From contig NZ_JACVAC010000001.1 of NCBI RefSeq assembly GCF_014851685.1, positions 983,963 to 1,047,962 on the forward strand: a DNA stretch of 64,000 nucleotides, written 5' to 3'. The notes under the pieces are model-generated. The model did not search any database. It was not told where the DNA came from and was given only the letters and a program-made list of their open reading frames with translations. Position numbers and translations under genes: made by a program. The DNA is from Pseudomonas sp. PDM05 (GTDB lineage Bacteria; Pseudomonadota; Gammaproteobacteria; Pseudomonadales; Pseudomonadaceae). The number at the start of each line of letters is the position of its first letter. Position 1 is the stretch's first letter. Shown here in pieces: positions 9,920 through 17,983 of this stretch.

Positions 9920-9957
9920 GCTTGCGGCCCCATCAACATCAACCACGCGAGAGAAAC

Positions 9958-11820
9958 ATGGACGTCCTCCGCCCAAAAGCCCTGGAACAGATCTACGCCC
10001 ACGCCAGCTCCAGCTATCCCGAGGAATGCTGTGGCTTCGTCTTCGCCGACGGCAGTGTGCACCTGGGCAGCAATATCCAGAACGAGCTGCACCGCAAGAC
10101 CCCCCAGATGTACCCGCGCACCGCCGCCAACGGCTACACCTTCTCGGTGGCCGACACCCTACTGATGAACAAGGCGTCTCGCGGCAATAACCCAGTGGTG
10201 GTGATCTATCACTCCCACCCCGACGTAGGCGCCTACTTCAGTGACGAAGACCAGGACAAGGCGCTGTTCATGGGCGAACCGATCTTCCCTGTGAGTTATC
10301 TGGTGGTCGACGTTCGCCAGGGCCACGCCCTGGGCTCAAAACTGTTTGCCTGGGATGGCAAGCATTTCGCCCTCAACCCTTTCAACGACCTGCACACGGA
10401 GTTGTCCATGAACGCTGTCTCTTTCCCCGACATTCTGGTTCGCGTAGCCAAGCTGCCGGAATCGACCCTTGAAGGCACCGGATCGACATTGCGCGAAGTC
10501 ATTGAAAACCTCTGCATCAACCACCCGCAACTGCGCCCGCACCTGTTCCACGAGAAGAACAACCAGCTCAAGGAGCACTTCCTGTTTACCGCCGAGGAAG
10601 AACTGGTGGGCGCCGATGATCGCCTCCCGGAAAAGGCCAGGATCGAAGTGCTGCTCGCCACTTCTGGCGGCATCGATGTCGACACGCTGAGCAATGAAGA
10701 GGTGCAGCGCTATGTGCGCCACATCACCCTGCCGGGCGTTGGCCGCGAAGGCCAGTTGAACCTCAAGAAAGCCAAGGTGCTGATCATCGGCACCGGCGGC
10801 CTGGGCTCGCCCATCAGCCTGTACCTGGCGGCAGCCGGCATCGGCACTCTGGGGCTGGTGGATTTCGATGTGGTGGAAAGCAGCAACCTGCAACGCCAGA
10901 TCGTCCACGGCAACAGCACGTTGGGCCTGCCCAAGGTCGAGTCCGCCAAGCAGCGCCTGCAAGACCTCAACCGCCACATCCAGATCAATGCCCATGACAC
11001 CGCCCTGAATGCCGACAACGCCCTGGAACTGGTGGGCGCCTACGATCTGGTGATCGACGGCACCGACAATTTCGACACCCGCTACCTGGTCAACGACGCC
11101 TGCGTCCAGCTTGGCAAACCCCTGGTGTACGGCGCCATCTACCGCTTCGACGGGCAGATCAGCGTGCTCAACTATAAAGGTGGGCCGTGCTACCGCTGCC
11201 TGTTCCCCCAGGCTCCGCCCGCCGAACTGGCGCCCAATTGCAGCGCCGGCGGGGTCATCGGCGTGCTGCCCGGCGTGGTCGGGATGATCCAGGCCACCGA
11301 AGCGATCAAATTGCTGATCGGCATCGGCGAACCCCTGTCCGGCCGCCTGATGCGCTTCGATGCGCTGGCGATGAAGTTCAGCGAGATCCGCTTCAAGCGC
11401 CGCGCCGACTGCCCGTGCTGCTCGGACCTGCGCCACAGCCAGACCCAGGCGCCAGCGGTCTGCGCCGACGCCGTGCCAAGCCAGCCGTCGCTGGCCGCAG
11501 AACGCTACATCAAGCCCCGCGTCCTCAAGCAACTGCTCGAACACCACCACAGCGCCGATGTGCTGCTGGACGTGCGTGACGCCAGCGAACTGGAAGTGTG
11601 CAAACTACCAGGCGTGGTGCACATTCCCCTGGCCGAACTGGACAGGCAACTCGACAGCCTCAGCCGCGACAATACCCACTACCTGATCTGCTACGCCGGC
11701 ACCCGCGCCGAACAAGCTGCCACGACCCTGCTGGCGGCCGGTTTCGCCAATACCAAGGTCTTGCAGGGCGGGATGAAACACTGGGTGCGCGACGTCGAAC
11801 CCGACATGCCGTTGTATTGA
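9958..11820 (+). CDS. Four-domain JAMM protease-ubiquitin-like carrier-E1-like adenylyltransferase-rhodanese fusion
   Basis: 620 residues; the ATG at 9958 follows GCGAGAG. Domain 1 (about 1-140) is a JAB/MPN+ metalloprotease with Glu22/23 and a full H85-x-H87-x7-S95-x2-D98 motif. Domain 2 (about 151-239) resembles ThiS/MoaD/CysO sulfur carriers and ends in Ser-Gly-Gly (236-238). Domain 3 (about 245-490) is a ThiF/MoeB adenylyltransferase with GTGGLGS at 278-284, zinc cysteines C411/C414 and C485/C488, and a candidate catalytic C428. Domain 4 (about 515-620) is a rhodanese with active loop CYAGTR at C578. In mycobacteria the same activities sit on separate proteins (Mec, CysO, MoeZ) and make cysteine through a protein thiocarboxylate. 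Here they share a chain, followed by a CysM-like gene. The product is not established. Confidence 0.9.
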   Translation: MDVLRPKALEQIYAHASSSYPEECCGFVFADGSVHLGSNIQNELHRKTPQMYPRTAANGYTFSVADTLLMNKASRGNNPVVVIYHSHPDVGAYFSDEDQDKALFMGEPIFPVSYLVVDVRQGHALGSKLFAWDGKHFALNPFNDLHTELSMNAVSFPDILVRVAKLPESTLEGTGSTLREVIENLCINHPQLRPHLFHEKNNQLKEHFLFTAEEELVGADDRLPEKARIEVLLATSGGIDVDTLSNEEVQRYVRHITLPGVGREGQLNLKKAKVLIIGTGGLGSPISLYLAAAGIGTLGLVDFDVVESSNLQRQIVHGNSTLGLPKVESAKQRLQDLNRHIQINAHDTALNADNALELVGAYDLVIDGTDNFDTRYLVNDACVQLGKPLVYGAIYRFDGQISVLNYKGGPCYRCLFPQAPPAELAPNCSAGGVIGVLPGVVGMIQATEAIKLLIGIGEPLSGRLMRFDALAMKFSEIRFKRRADCPCCSDLRHSQTQAPAVCADAVPSQPSLAAERYIKPRVLKQLLEHHHSADVLLDVRDASELEVCKLPGVVHIPLAELDRQLDSLSRDNTHYLICYAGTRAEQAATTLLAAGFANTKVLQGGMKHWVRDVEPDMPLY

Positions 11821-11835
11821 GCCGGGGATCGACTG

Positions 11836-12750
11836 ATGCTGCATGACTCCATCCTCGACGTGATCGGCCACACGCCCATCGTGCGTCTGGCGCAGTTTTC
11901 CGAAGACCTCGGCATCGAGGTCTACGCCAAGCTCGAATCCCTCAACCCCGGCGGCAGCCACAAGGCGCGCATCGCCCTGGGCATGATCCTCGACGCCGAA
12001 CGGCGTGGCGTGCTGATCCGCAACGCCGGGCAAACCATCATCGAGCCCAGTGGCGGCAACACCGGCATTGGCCTGGTAATGGCCGGCAATGTGCTGGGCT
12101 ACAAAGTGGTGCTGGTGATCCCCGATAACTACAGCCCGGAAAAACAGAAGTTGCTGCGCCTCTACGGGGCCAAGGTGGTGCTGTCGGACAGCCGCCTGGG
12201 CAACAACTCCCATGGCGAGAAGTGCCTGGAAATGCAGCTGGAAAACCCCAGCTACGTGATGCTCAACCAGCAGCGCAATGGTGCCAATCCGCAAACCCAC
12301 CGCGAGACCACCGCGCCGGAGATCCTGCGTGCCTTCGGTGACCTGCGCGTGGACTACTTCGTCAGCGGCATCGGCACCGGCGGCCATATCACCGGCATCG
12401 GCGAAACCCTCAAGGCCACATGGCCGCAGCTGCGGGTGATGGGCGTGGAGCCGGAAGAATGCGACCTGCTGAAAAACCAGCACGCACCGCACCATATCCA
12501 GGGCCTGTCGATAGGCCTGATTCCGAGCATTCTCAACCTCGACGTACTGGACGGCATGCTCAAGGTGTCGCGCCAGGAGTGCATCGACATGATGAAACGC
12601 ATCATGCGCACGGACGCCATCAGCCTGGGCCTGTCCTCGGCGGCCAATATGGTCGCCATCGCCAGGCTTGCCCCGGAACTGCCCACCGAAACGGTGGTAC
12701 TGACCATGGTCTACGACAATGCCGACAGCTACCTGCCCAGTTTCGAATAA
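11836..12750 (+). CDS. PLP-dependent cysteine synthase homologue (CysK/CysM family)
   Basis: 304 residues, 15 bases after the fusion gene, with GGGGATC as RBS. It has the fold-type II PLP motifs: the lysine loop NPGGSHKAR with Lys43, the substrate loop PSGGNTG at 71-77, and the phosphate loop GIGTGGHITG. Family enzymes replace the acetyl or phosphate of an activated serine with sulfide or a thiocarboxylate sulfur. SHKAR is a departure from the usual S-x-KDR, so the donor or acceptor may differ from housekeeping CysK/CysM. The fused carrier upstream suggests a CysO-type protein thiocarboxylate as sulfur donor. A cystathionine-beta-synthase-like role is less likely because there is no CBS domain. 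Confidence 0.9.
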   Translation: MLHDSILDVIGHTPIVRLAQFSEDLGIEVYAKLESLNPGGSHKARIALGMILDAERRGVLIRNAGQTIIEPSGGNTGIGLVMAGNVLGYKVVLVIPDNYSPEKQKLLRLYGAKVVLSDSRLGNNSHGEKCLEMQLENPSYVMLNQQRNGANPQTHRETTAPEILRAFGDLRVDYFVSGIGTGGHITGIGETLKATWPQLRVMGVEPEECDLLKNQHAPHHIQGLSIGLIPSILNLDVLDGMLKVSRQECIDMMKRIMRTDAISLGLSSAANMVAIARLAPELPTETVVLTMVYDNADSYLPSFE

Positions 12751-12787
12751 ACGGTTTCCCAACCATCCAGAATGTGGGGGTGCCTCC

Positions 12788-13780
12788 ATGGGGGGCTTTA
12801 TTGACATGCAACAGCTGCACGATGAGTTGCTCACCCACCTCATCAAGACCCTTACGCCAACGCAGATGAAGCAGCTGGAACCGCACCTGGCGCCCTTGGT
12901 GCAGAACGCCGCCCAGGCCGTGGCCGAAGACCTGATCGCCTACGCCTACCGTGACCCGGCGTCGCGCGGGCGCGGCGAACTGATCCTGGAGTCCTACGCC
13001 TCGTTCAAGGCCGTGCTGTTCTATCGCCTGGCGCACCTGGTGTGGAATTTCCCGGACCAGACCAACGGCGTGTTTTCACGCATTGCCCTCAAGCTCAGCA
13101 ACCAGGGCAAGATCCTCTCCGGCGCCGAGATCCACCCGGCCGCGCGCATCGGCCGGCGCTTTGTGCTCGACCATGGCTACGGCACCGTGATCGGCGAGAC
13201 CTGCGAGATCGGCAACGACTGCTACATCCTGTGCGGCGTGACCCTCGGTGCCCGTGGCATTGCCAACAACCCGGACGGCAAGCGCCACCCGCGCCTGGGC
13301 AACAACGTCGAGATCGGCTCCGGCGCACGCGTGCTGGGTTATGTGCTGATCGGCGACGACGTGTTCATCAGCCCCTCCTGCGTGATCACCCAGGACGTGC
13401 CGGCGGGCACCAAGGTCAAGGTGGTGAACCAGGTGCAATTGCAAAAAAACGACGAGTCGGACCATAGCAACTACCTCGGGGCCTTCGCCCTCGACGAGCG
13501 CCTGCACGTGGTCGGCGAGATCAATGCCAACCACAAGGTCACCGTGCTGGACGCCGACTTTCACCCCTTGCAGGGGTTGTTGCTCGAACCCACGGTGAAA
13601 GAACGCCATCACCTGCAGTTCCGCCTGCACCGCATCGACTCGGACGGCTACCTGCCGCGCCTGCCGCTGAACCTCAAGGTCTGCGGCCCGGAATTTGAAA
13701 TCACCCTGCTATCCCCCCCTGGCTTGAGCGCAATGGTGCGTCATTTATTGCAAGCCAGCCCACTGATCGTCCGAGGTTGA
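12788..13780 (+). CDS. Serine O-acetyltransferase homologue with extra C-terminal domain
   Basis: 330 residues; the ATG at 12788 follows TGGGGGTG, and an in-frame ATG at 12806 is possible. Residues about 5-105 are a helical N-domain. Residues 110-215 form a left-handed beta-helix with the CysE-type sites: LDHG at 127-130, Asp144 in GND and His167 in KRHP. These would acetylate serine to O-acetylserine, the substrate for the neighbouring CysM-like enzyme. About 105 residues follow the point where CysE proteins normally end (FALDERLHVVGEINANHKV onward). I do not recognise this extension. It may regulate activity or bind a partner. Confidence 0.88.
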   Translation: MGGFIDMQQLHDELLTHLIKTLTPTQMKQLEPHLAPLVQNAAQAVAEDLIAYAYRDPASRGRGELILESYASFKAVLFYRLAHLVWNFPDQTNGVFSRIALKLSNQGKILSGAEIHPAARIGRRFVLDHGYGTVIGETCEIGNDCYILCGVTLGARGIANNPDGKRHPRLGNNVEIGSGARVLGYVLIGDDVFISPSCVITQDVPAGTKVKVVNQVQLQKNDESDHSNYLGAFALDERLHVVGEINANHKVTVLDADFHPLQGLLLEPTVKERHHLQFRLHRIDSDGYLPRLPLNLKVCGPEFEITLLSPPGLSAMVRHLLQASPLIVRG

Positions 13781-13782
13781 AC

Positions 13783-14511
13783 ATGTCCGTGCACACCATG
13801 GAAACCCTGGCGCTGTTTGACAGCGCGCCCTACCAGAACGCATTCAGCGCCCGGGTGATTGCCGTCAGCGAACACGGCATTGCCCTGGAACACACGTTGT
13901 TCTACCCCACCGGCGGCGGGCAACCGGGCGACACCGGCCACTTAACCCTGGCGGACGGCACGCGGGTCGAGGTGGTCGGTACGGTACGCGACCCGGTGCT
14001 GCGTTCGATCATCTGGCACCAGGTGGAACACTGCCCCGAACAATTGACCGCCGGTGTGCAAGTCGACGCCGGCCTCGATTGGGAGCGACGCTACCAGCAC
14101 ATGAAGATGCACACCTGCCTGCACCTGTTGTGCTCGCTGATCGATGCCCCCGTGACCGGCTGCAGCATCAGCGCCGACAAAGGCCGCCTGGACTTCGACC
14201 TGCCGGAAATGACCCTCGACAAAGACAGCCTCACCCGCGACCTCAATGCGCTGATCGAACAGGCCCACACGGTAAAGGCCCTGGCGATGCCCGCCTCGGA
14301 ATACGCCACCCTGCTGCAGATCACCCGCACCCAGGCGGTCGCGCCGCCAGTGATCCAGGGCTCGGTGCGCATCATTGAAATCGCCGGCATCGACATCCAG
14401 CCCTGCGGCGGCACCCACGTGATCAACACCGAGGAAATCGGCCGGGTGTTCTGCGAGAAGATCGAGAAGAAGAGCAAACACAACCGGCGGGTGATCCTGC
14501 GCTTCGAGTAA
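13783..14511 (+). CDS. AlaX-family alanyl-tRNA editing hydrolase
   Basis: 242 residues; the ATG at 13783 lies 2 bases past the preceding stop with CCGAGG upstream, so it is translationally linked. It carries both zinc half-sites of the AlaRS editing fold: H110-TCL-H114 and C208-GGT-H212, plus the YPTGGGQPGD glycine motif at 41-50. Family members free-stand from AlaRS and hydrolyse Ser- or Gly-tRNA(Ala) in the cytoplasm. Its place as last gene in an operon making and exporting serine/cysteine-type metabolites suggests it protects translation from that metabolite, which is inference. Confidence 0.92.
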   Translation: MSVHTMETLALFDSAPYQNAFSARVIAVSEHGIALEHTLFYPTGGGQPGDTGHLTLADGTRVEVVGTVRDPVLRSIIWHQVEHCPEQLTAGVQVDAGLDWERRYQHMKMHTCLHLLCSLIDAPVTGCSISADKGRLDFDLPEMTLDKDSLTRDLNALIEQAHTVKALAMPASEYATLLQITRTQAVAPPVIQGSVRIIEIAGIDIQPCGGTHVINTEEIGRVFCEKIEKKSKHNRRVILRFE

Positions 14512-14518
14512 TGGCCAC

Positions 14519-14550
14519 GCGGCTGGGGAGCCAACCCCCCGGCCGCTTTT
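14519..14550 (+). terminator. Rho-independent terminator ending the exporter/thiocarboxylate operon
   Basis: Stem GCGGCTGGGG (14519-14528) pairs with CCCCGGCCGC (14537-14546), with one wobble, and is followed by TTTT. It closes the five-gene operon and separates it from the ABC transporter genes. Confidence 0.8.
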
Positions 14551-14749
14551 CGTACAGCGAACTGACAGGAAATTTATCCGCCTTGTAACATTCAGAAACG
14601 TAGAATCTCGCCAGCAGGTCATCGTCCTGATGCACTGCCACCTGACTCTCGGAGAAAGAGCGCCCGCCCCTTCTCGCGGGGTCTTTCGAACAGAAGCCAA
14701 GCTCACCCCACCGCTCCCCTGAACCTGAACGCTGCAGGAATGACTGCCT
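14551..14749 (+). promoter_or_regulatory. Leader region of the ABC transporter operon with hairpin
   Basis: About 200 non-coding bases. A structured element, GAAAGA at 14654-14659 and CCCC at 14667-14670 pairing with GGGGTCTTTC at 14678-14687, lies 62 bases before the ATG. It could be an attenuator or part of a metabolite-sensing leader. I could not match it to a riboswitch class by eye. GCAGGAATGACTGCCTATG gives a moderate RBS. Confidence 0.3.
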
Positions 14750-16495
14750 ATGAATAAAGTGCTCCGTCACTACATACCAGCATCCACCATGCGCTTGCTG
14801 CCCAACCGTTGGGATTTGGTCGCCCTGCCGCTGGTGATCGGCTTTCTGCTGTTTTTTTCCATCACTGCGCGGGAAACCTGGGCCCCCATCGAGACGCTGC
14901 AGAGCGAGGTCATTTCCCTCGACCCCGCCAACCTGCCGGAATATGCGATGCGCACCACCCTGCGCATGCTCGCGGCGATGGTCGCGGCGCTGATCTTCAC
15001 CCTGCTCTACGGCACCCTGGCCGCCAAAAGCCGGCGCGCCGAAAAACTGCTGGTGCCCGTGCTCGACATCCTGCAATCGGTGCCGGTGCTCGGTTACATC
15101 TCGTTTACCGTGACCTTCTTCCTGCTGCTGTTTCCCGGCCGCGTACTGGGCGCAGAGTTCGCGGCGATCTTCGCGATCTTCACCAGCCAGGCCTGGAACA
15201 TGACGTTCAGCTTCTACCAGTCGCTGCGCATGCTGCCCCATGACCTGGTGGAAGTGTCCACCAACCTGCGGCTGTCCGGCTGGCAACGCTTCTGGAAGCT
15301 CGACGTGCCGTTCGCCATGCCGGGGCTGGTGTGGAACATGATGATGAGCATGTCCGGCGGCTGGTTTTTCGTGGTCGCCTCCGAAGCCATCACCGTCGGC
15401 GACAAGACCATCACCCTGCCCGGCATCGGTTCGTACCTGGCCTTGGCCATTGCCCAGAAAGACCTGCATGCCGTGGGCTATGTGATCCTGGCGATGATCG
15501 CGGTGATCCTGATCTACGACCAGTTCCTGTTCCGTCCACTGATGGCCTGGGCCGACAAGTTCCGCATGGAAACCACCGCCTCCCAGGGCGCTGCGCCGCA
15601 ATCCTGGGTGTTGAACCTGATCCAGCGCACGCGCATGGTCCAACGCATCCTGCGCCCCATCACCCGCGCCATCGGCCGCATCGGCAACAAACCCTTCAGG
15701 CTCGCTGGCGGCGCGTTCAAGGCATTGCCGAGCGAATCGTCGGCAGCGTCCAAGGTGATCGATTGGGTATGGGGCGGGTTGATTGGCCTGCTCACGGCCT
15801 ACGCGCTGTACCACATCGTGCAGTACGTCGGCACCGAAGTGACCTTCGCCGAGGTCGGCCATGTCTTCGTGCTCGGTTTGATCACCCTGCTGCGAGTGAC
15901 CGGCCTGATCCTGATTGCCTCGCTGATCTGGGTGCCGCTGGGCGTGATGATCGGCCTGCGTCCGCGCCTGGCGCAAAAGATCCAGCCCGTGGCGCAGTTC
16001 CTCGCGGCGTTTCCGGCGAACCTGCTGTTCCCGGTGTTCGTCATTGTGATCCTGCACTACCACCTCAACCCGGACATCTGGCTCAGCCCGCTGATCGTCC
16101 TGGGCACCCAGTGGTACATCCTGTTCAACGTGGTGGCCGGTGCCAGCGCGTTTCCCAATGACTACAAGGAAGCCGCCGCCAACTTCCGCATTCGCGGCTG
16201 GCTGTGGTGGCGCAAGGTGATGCTGCCGGGCATTTTCCCGTACTACGTCACCGGCGCGATTACCGCATCGGGTGGCGCATGGAACGCCAGCATCGTTTCC
16301 GAGTATGTGTCCTGGGGCCAGGACAATGTGGTCGCCCACGGCCTTGGCGCCTACATTGCACAAACCACCGCGGCGGGCGACTTCCCGAAAATCGCCCTGG
16401 GCGTGGTGGTGATGTCGATCTTTGTGGTGGTCTTCAACCGTGCGGTCTGGCGCCCGATGTACGCCATGGCTGAGAACAAACTGCGTCTGAATTGA
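14750..16495 (+). CDS. ABC transporter permease with duplicated permease domain (nitrate/taurine type)
   Basis: 581 residues holding two homologous permease halves. Each has an EAA-type coupling loop: PHDLVEVSTNLRLSGWQRFWKLDVP near residue 161 and PNDYKEAAANFRIRGWLWWRKVMLP near 467. One chain therefore supplies both membrane subunits. The layout matches the anion-transport family with a duplicated permease component. The ATPase is next, but no periplasmic binding protein is encoded nearby, so the receptor is elsewhere or the system works differently. Substrate unknown; sulfonate, nitrate or another anion are options from the family. Confidence 0.88.
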   Translation: MNKVLRHYIPASTMRLLPNRWDLVALPLVIGFLLFFSITARETWAPIETLQSEVISLDPANLPEYAMRTTLRMLAAMVAALIFTLLYGTLAAKSRRAEKLLVPVLDILQSVPVLGYISFTVTFFLLLFPGRVLGAEFAAIFAIFTSQAWNMTFSFYQSLRMLPHDLVEVSTNLRLSGWQRFWKLDVPFAMPGLVWNMMMSMSGGWFFVVASEAITVGDKTITLPGIGSYLALAIAQKDLHAVGYVILAMIAVILIYDQFLFRPLMAWADKFRMETTASQGAAPQSWVLNLIQRTRMVQRILRPITRAIGRIGNKPFRLAGGAFKALPSESSAASKVIDWVWGGLIGLLTAYALYHIVQYVGTEVTFAEVGHVFVLGLITLLRVTGLILIASLIWVPLGVMIGLRPRLAQKIQPVAQFLAAFPANLLFPVFVIVILHYHLNPDIWLSPLIVLGTQWYILFNVVAGASAFPNDYKEAAANFRIRGWLWWRKVMLPGIFPYYVTGAITASGGAWNASIVSEYVSWGQDNVVAHGLGAYIAQTTAAGDFPKIALGVVVMSIFVVVFNRAVWRPMYAMAENKLRLN

Positions 16496-16511
16496 GGGGC
16501 AATTTGCCGAG

Positions 16512-17834
16512 ATGAGTACCTATACCGAACACACTGCCGACACCCCGCAAATCTACTCGCTGAAAAATGTGAACCGGGTGTTCGGCAAAGGCAAGGACGA
16601 GCTGCAAGTGCTCAGCGGCGTGGACCTGAACCTGCACGAAGGCGAGATCGTCGGCATGCTCGGCCGTTCCGGTTCCGGCAAGTCGACCTTGCTGCGCATT
16701 ATTGCCGGGCTGATCCAGCCGTCGTCGGGCGACGTGCGCTACCACGGCGTACCGCTGACCGGCCCGGCCGAAGGCGTGGCCATGGTGTTCCAGACCTTTG
16801 CCCTGTTCCCGTGGCTGACCGTGCTGGAAAACGTCGAGGCCGGCCTGCAAGCCTTGCAGGTCGAACGCAAGGAAGCCCGCCGCCGTGCCCTGGCCGCCAT
16901 CGACCTGATCGGCCTGGACGGTTTTGAAAACGCCTACCCCCGCGAATTGTCCGGCGGCATGCGCCAGCGCGTCGGGTTCGCCCGTGGGCTGGTGGTCAAC
17001 CCGACCCTGCTGCTGATGGACGAACCCTTCTCCGCCCTCGACGTGCTCACCGCCGAAACCCTGCGCACCGACTTGCTGGAGCTGTGGAGTGGCAAGCAAT
17101 TACCGATCAAATCGATCCTGATCGTGACCCACAACATCGAAGAAGCGGTGTTGATGTGCGACCGCATCCTGGTGCTGTCCTCCAACCCCGGCCGGGTGGT
17201 CGCCGAGATCAAGGTGCCGTTTGCCCACCCACGCAACCGCCTGGACCCGACGTTCCGGCAAATGGTCGATGACATCTACGCGCTGATGACCGACCGACGC
17301 AGCGCCGATGCCAGCGCCGGCAAGCCGGAGTTGAAGATGAGCAGCCTGCTGCCGGAAGTCTCCACCAACCTGATGGCCGGCCTGATCGAAACCCTGGCCG
17401 CCGAGCCCTACAACGGCCACGCGGGCTTGCCCACCGTGGCCGAGCGGCGCTTGCTGGAAGTCGACGACCTGTTCCCGGTGGCCGAGATGCTCGAGCATTT
17501 GGGCTTCGCCGAACTCAAGGGCGCCGACATCACCCTCACCGACGCCGGCAAACTGTTTGCCGACTACGGCACCCAGGAACGCAAGACCCTGTTCGCCGAG
17601 CACCTGATCCAGCACGTACCGCTGGCCGCGCGCATTCACCAGGTACTGCTCGAACGCAGCGGGCACCGCGCGCCACGGGTGCGTTTCGAGCAGGAGCTGG
17701 AAGACTCGATGACCGAAGCCTTCGTGGAAAAGACCCTGGAAAGCGTGGTGGCGTGGGGGCGGTATGCGGAGATCTTTTCGTATGACGACCACACCGAGAC
17801 ATTCAGCCTGGAGGACGTTGAAGGCAGTATGTAG
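16512..17834 (+). CDS. ABC transporter ATPase with C-terminal AAA-associated domain
   Basis: 440 residues, 16 bases after the permease. The ATPase core has Walker A GRSGSGKST (51-59), signature LSGGMRQR, Walker B LLLMDEPFSALD and the switch His in ILIVTHNIEEAV, typical of the NitT/TauT subgroup. From about residue 290 a further 150 residues follow (NLMAGLIETLAAEPYNGHAGL to the end), matching the AAA-associated C-terminal domain found in partners of duplicated permeases. That domain could sense substrate or control the ATPase. The pair forms a two-gene operon. Confidence 0.9.
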   Translation: MSTYTEHTADTPQIYSLKNVNRVFGKGKDELQVLSGVDLNLHEGEIVGMLGRSGSGKSTLLRIIAGLIQPSSGDVRYHGVPLTGPAEGVAMVFQTFALFPWLTVLENVEAGLQALQVERKEARRRALAAIDLIGLDGFENAYPRELSGGMRQRVGFARGLVVNPTLLLMDEPFSALDVLTAETLRTDLLELWSGKQLPIKSILIVTHNIEEAVLMCDRILVLSSNPGRVVAEIKVPFAHPRNRLDPTFRQMVDDIYALMTDRRSADASAGKPELKMSSLLPEVSTNLMAGLIETLAAEPYNGHAGLPTVAERRLLEVDDLFPVAEMLEHLGFAELKGADITLTDAGKLFADYGTQERKTLFAEHLIQHVPLAARIHQVLLERSGHRAPRVRFEQELEDSMTEAFVEKTLESVVAWGRYAEIFSYDDHTETFSLEDVEGSM

Positions 17835-17861
17835 TTAGTCAGGACCAACACAGTTCCAAAT

Positions 17862-17953
17862 GTGGGAGCGGGCTTGCTCGCGAAAGCGGTGTTTCAGCCA
17901 GCACAGGTAGCGACTGACACTCCGCTTTCGCGAGCAAGCCCGCTCCCACACAA
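17862..17953. repeat. REP doublet
   Basis: GTGGGAGCGGGCTTGCTCGCGAAAGCGG faces its complement across a short spacer, forming a near-perfect inverted repeat of about 28 bp per arm between the ABC ATPase and prpD genes. Confidence 0.92.
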
Positions 17954-17983
17954 GCTCACTTCGACATTGAATCTCTGGTGTTT

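Noticed and set aside
14423..16363. 646-codon minus-strand open frame across the ABC permease
   Set aside because: Composition is His/Gln/Asp-rich shadow; the plus strand encodes a clear duplicated permease.
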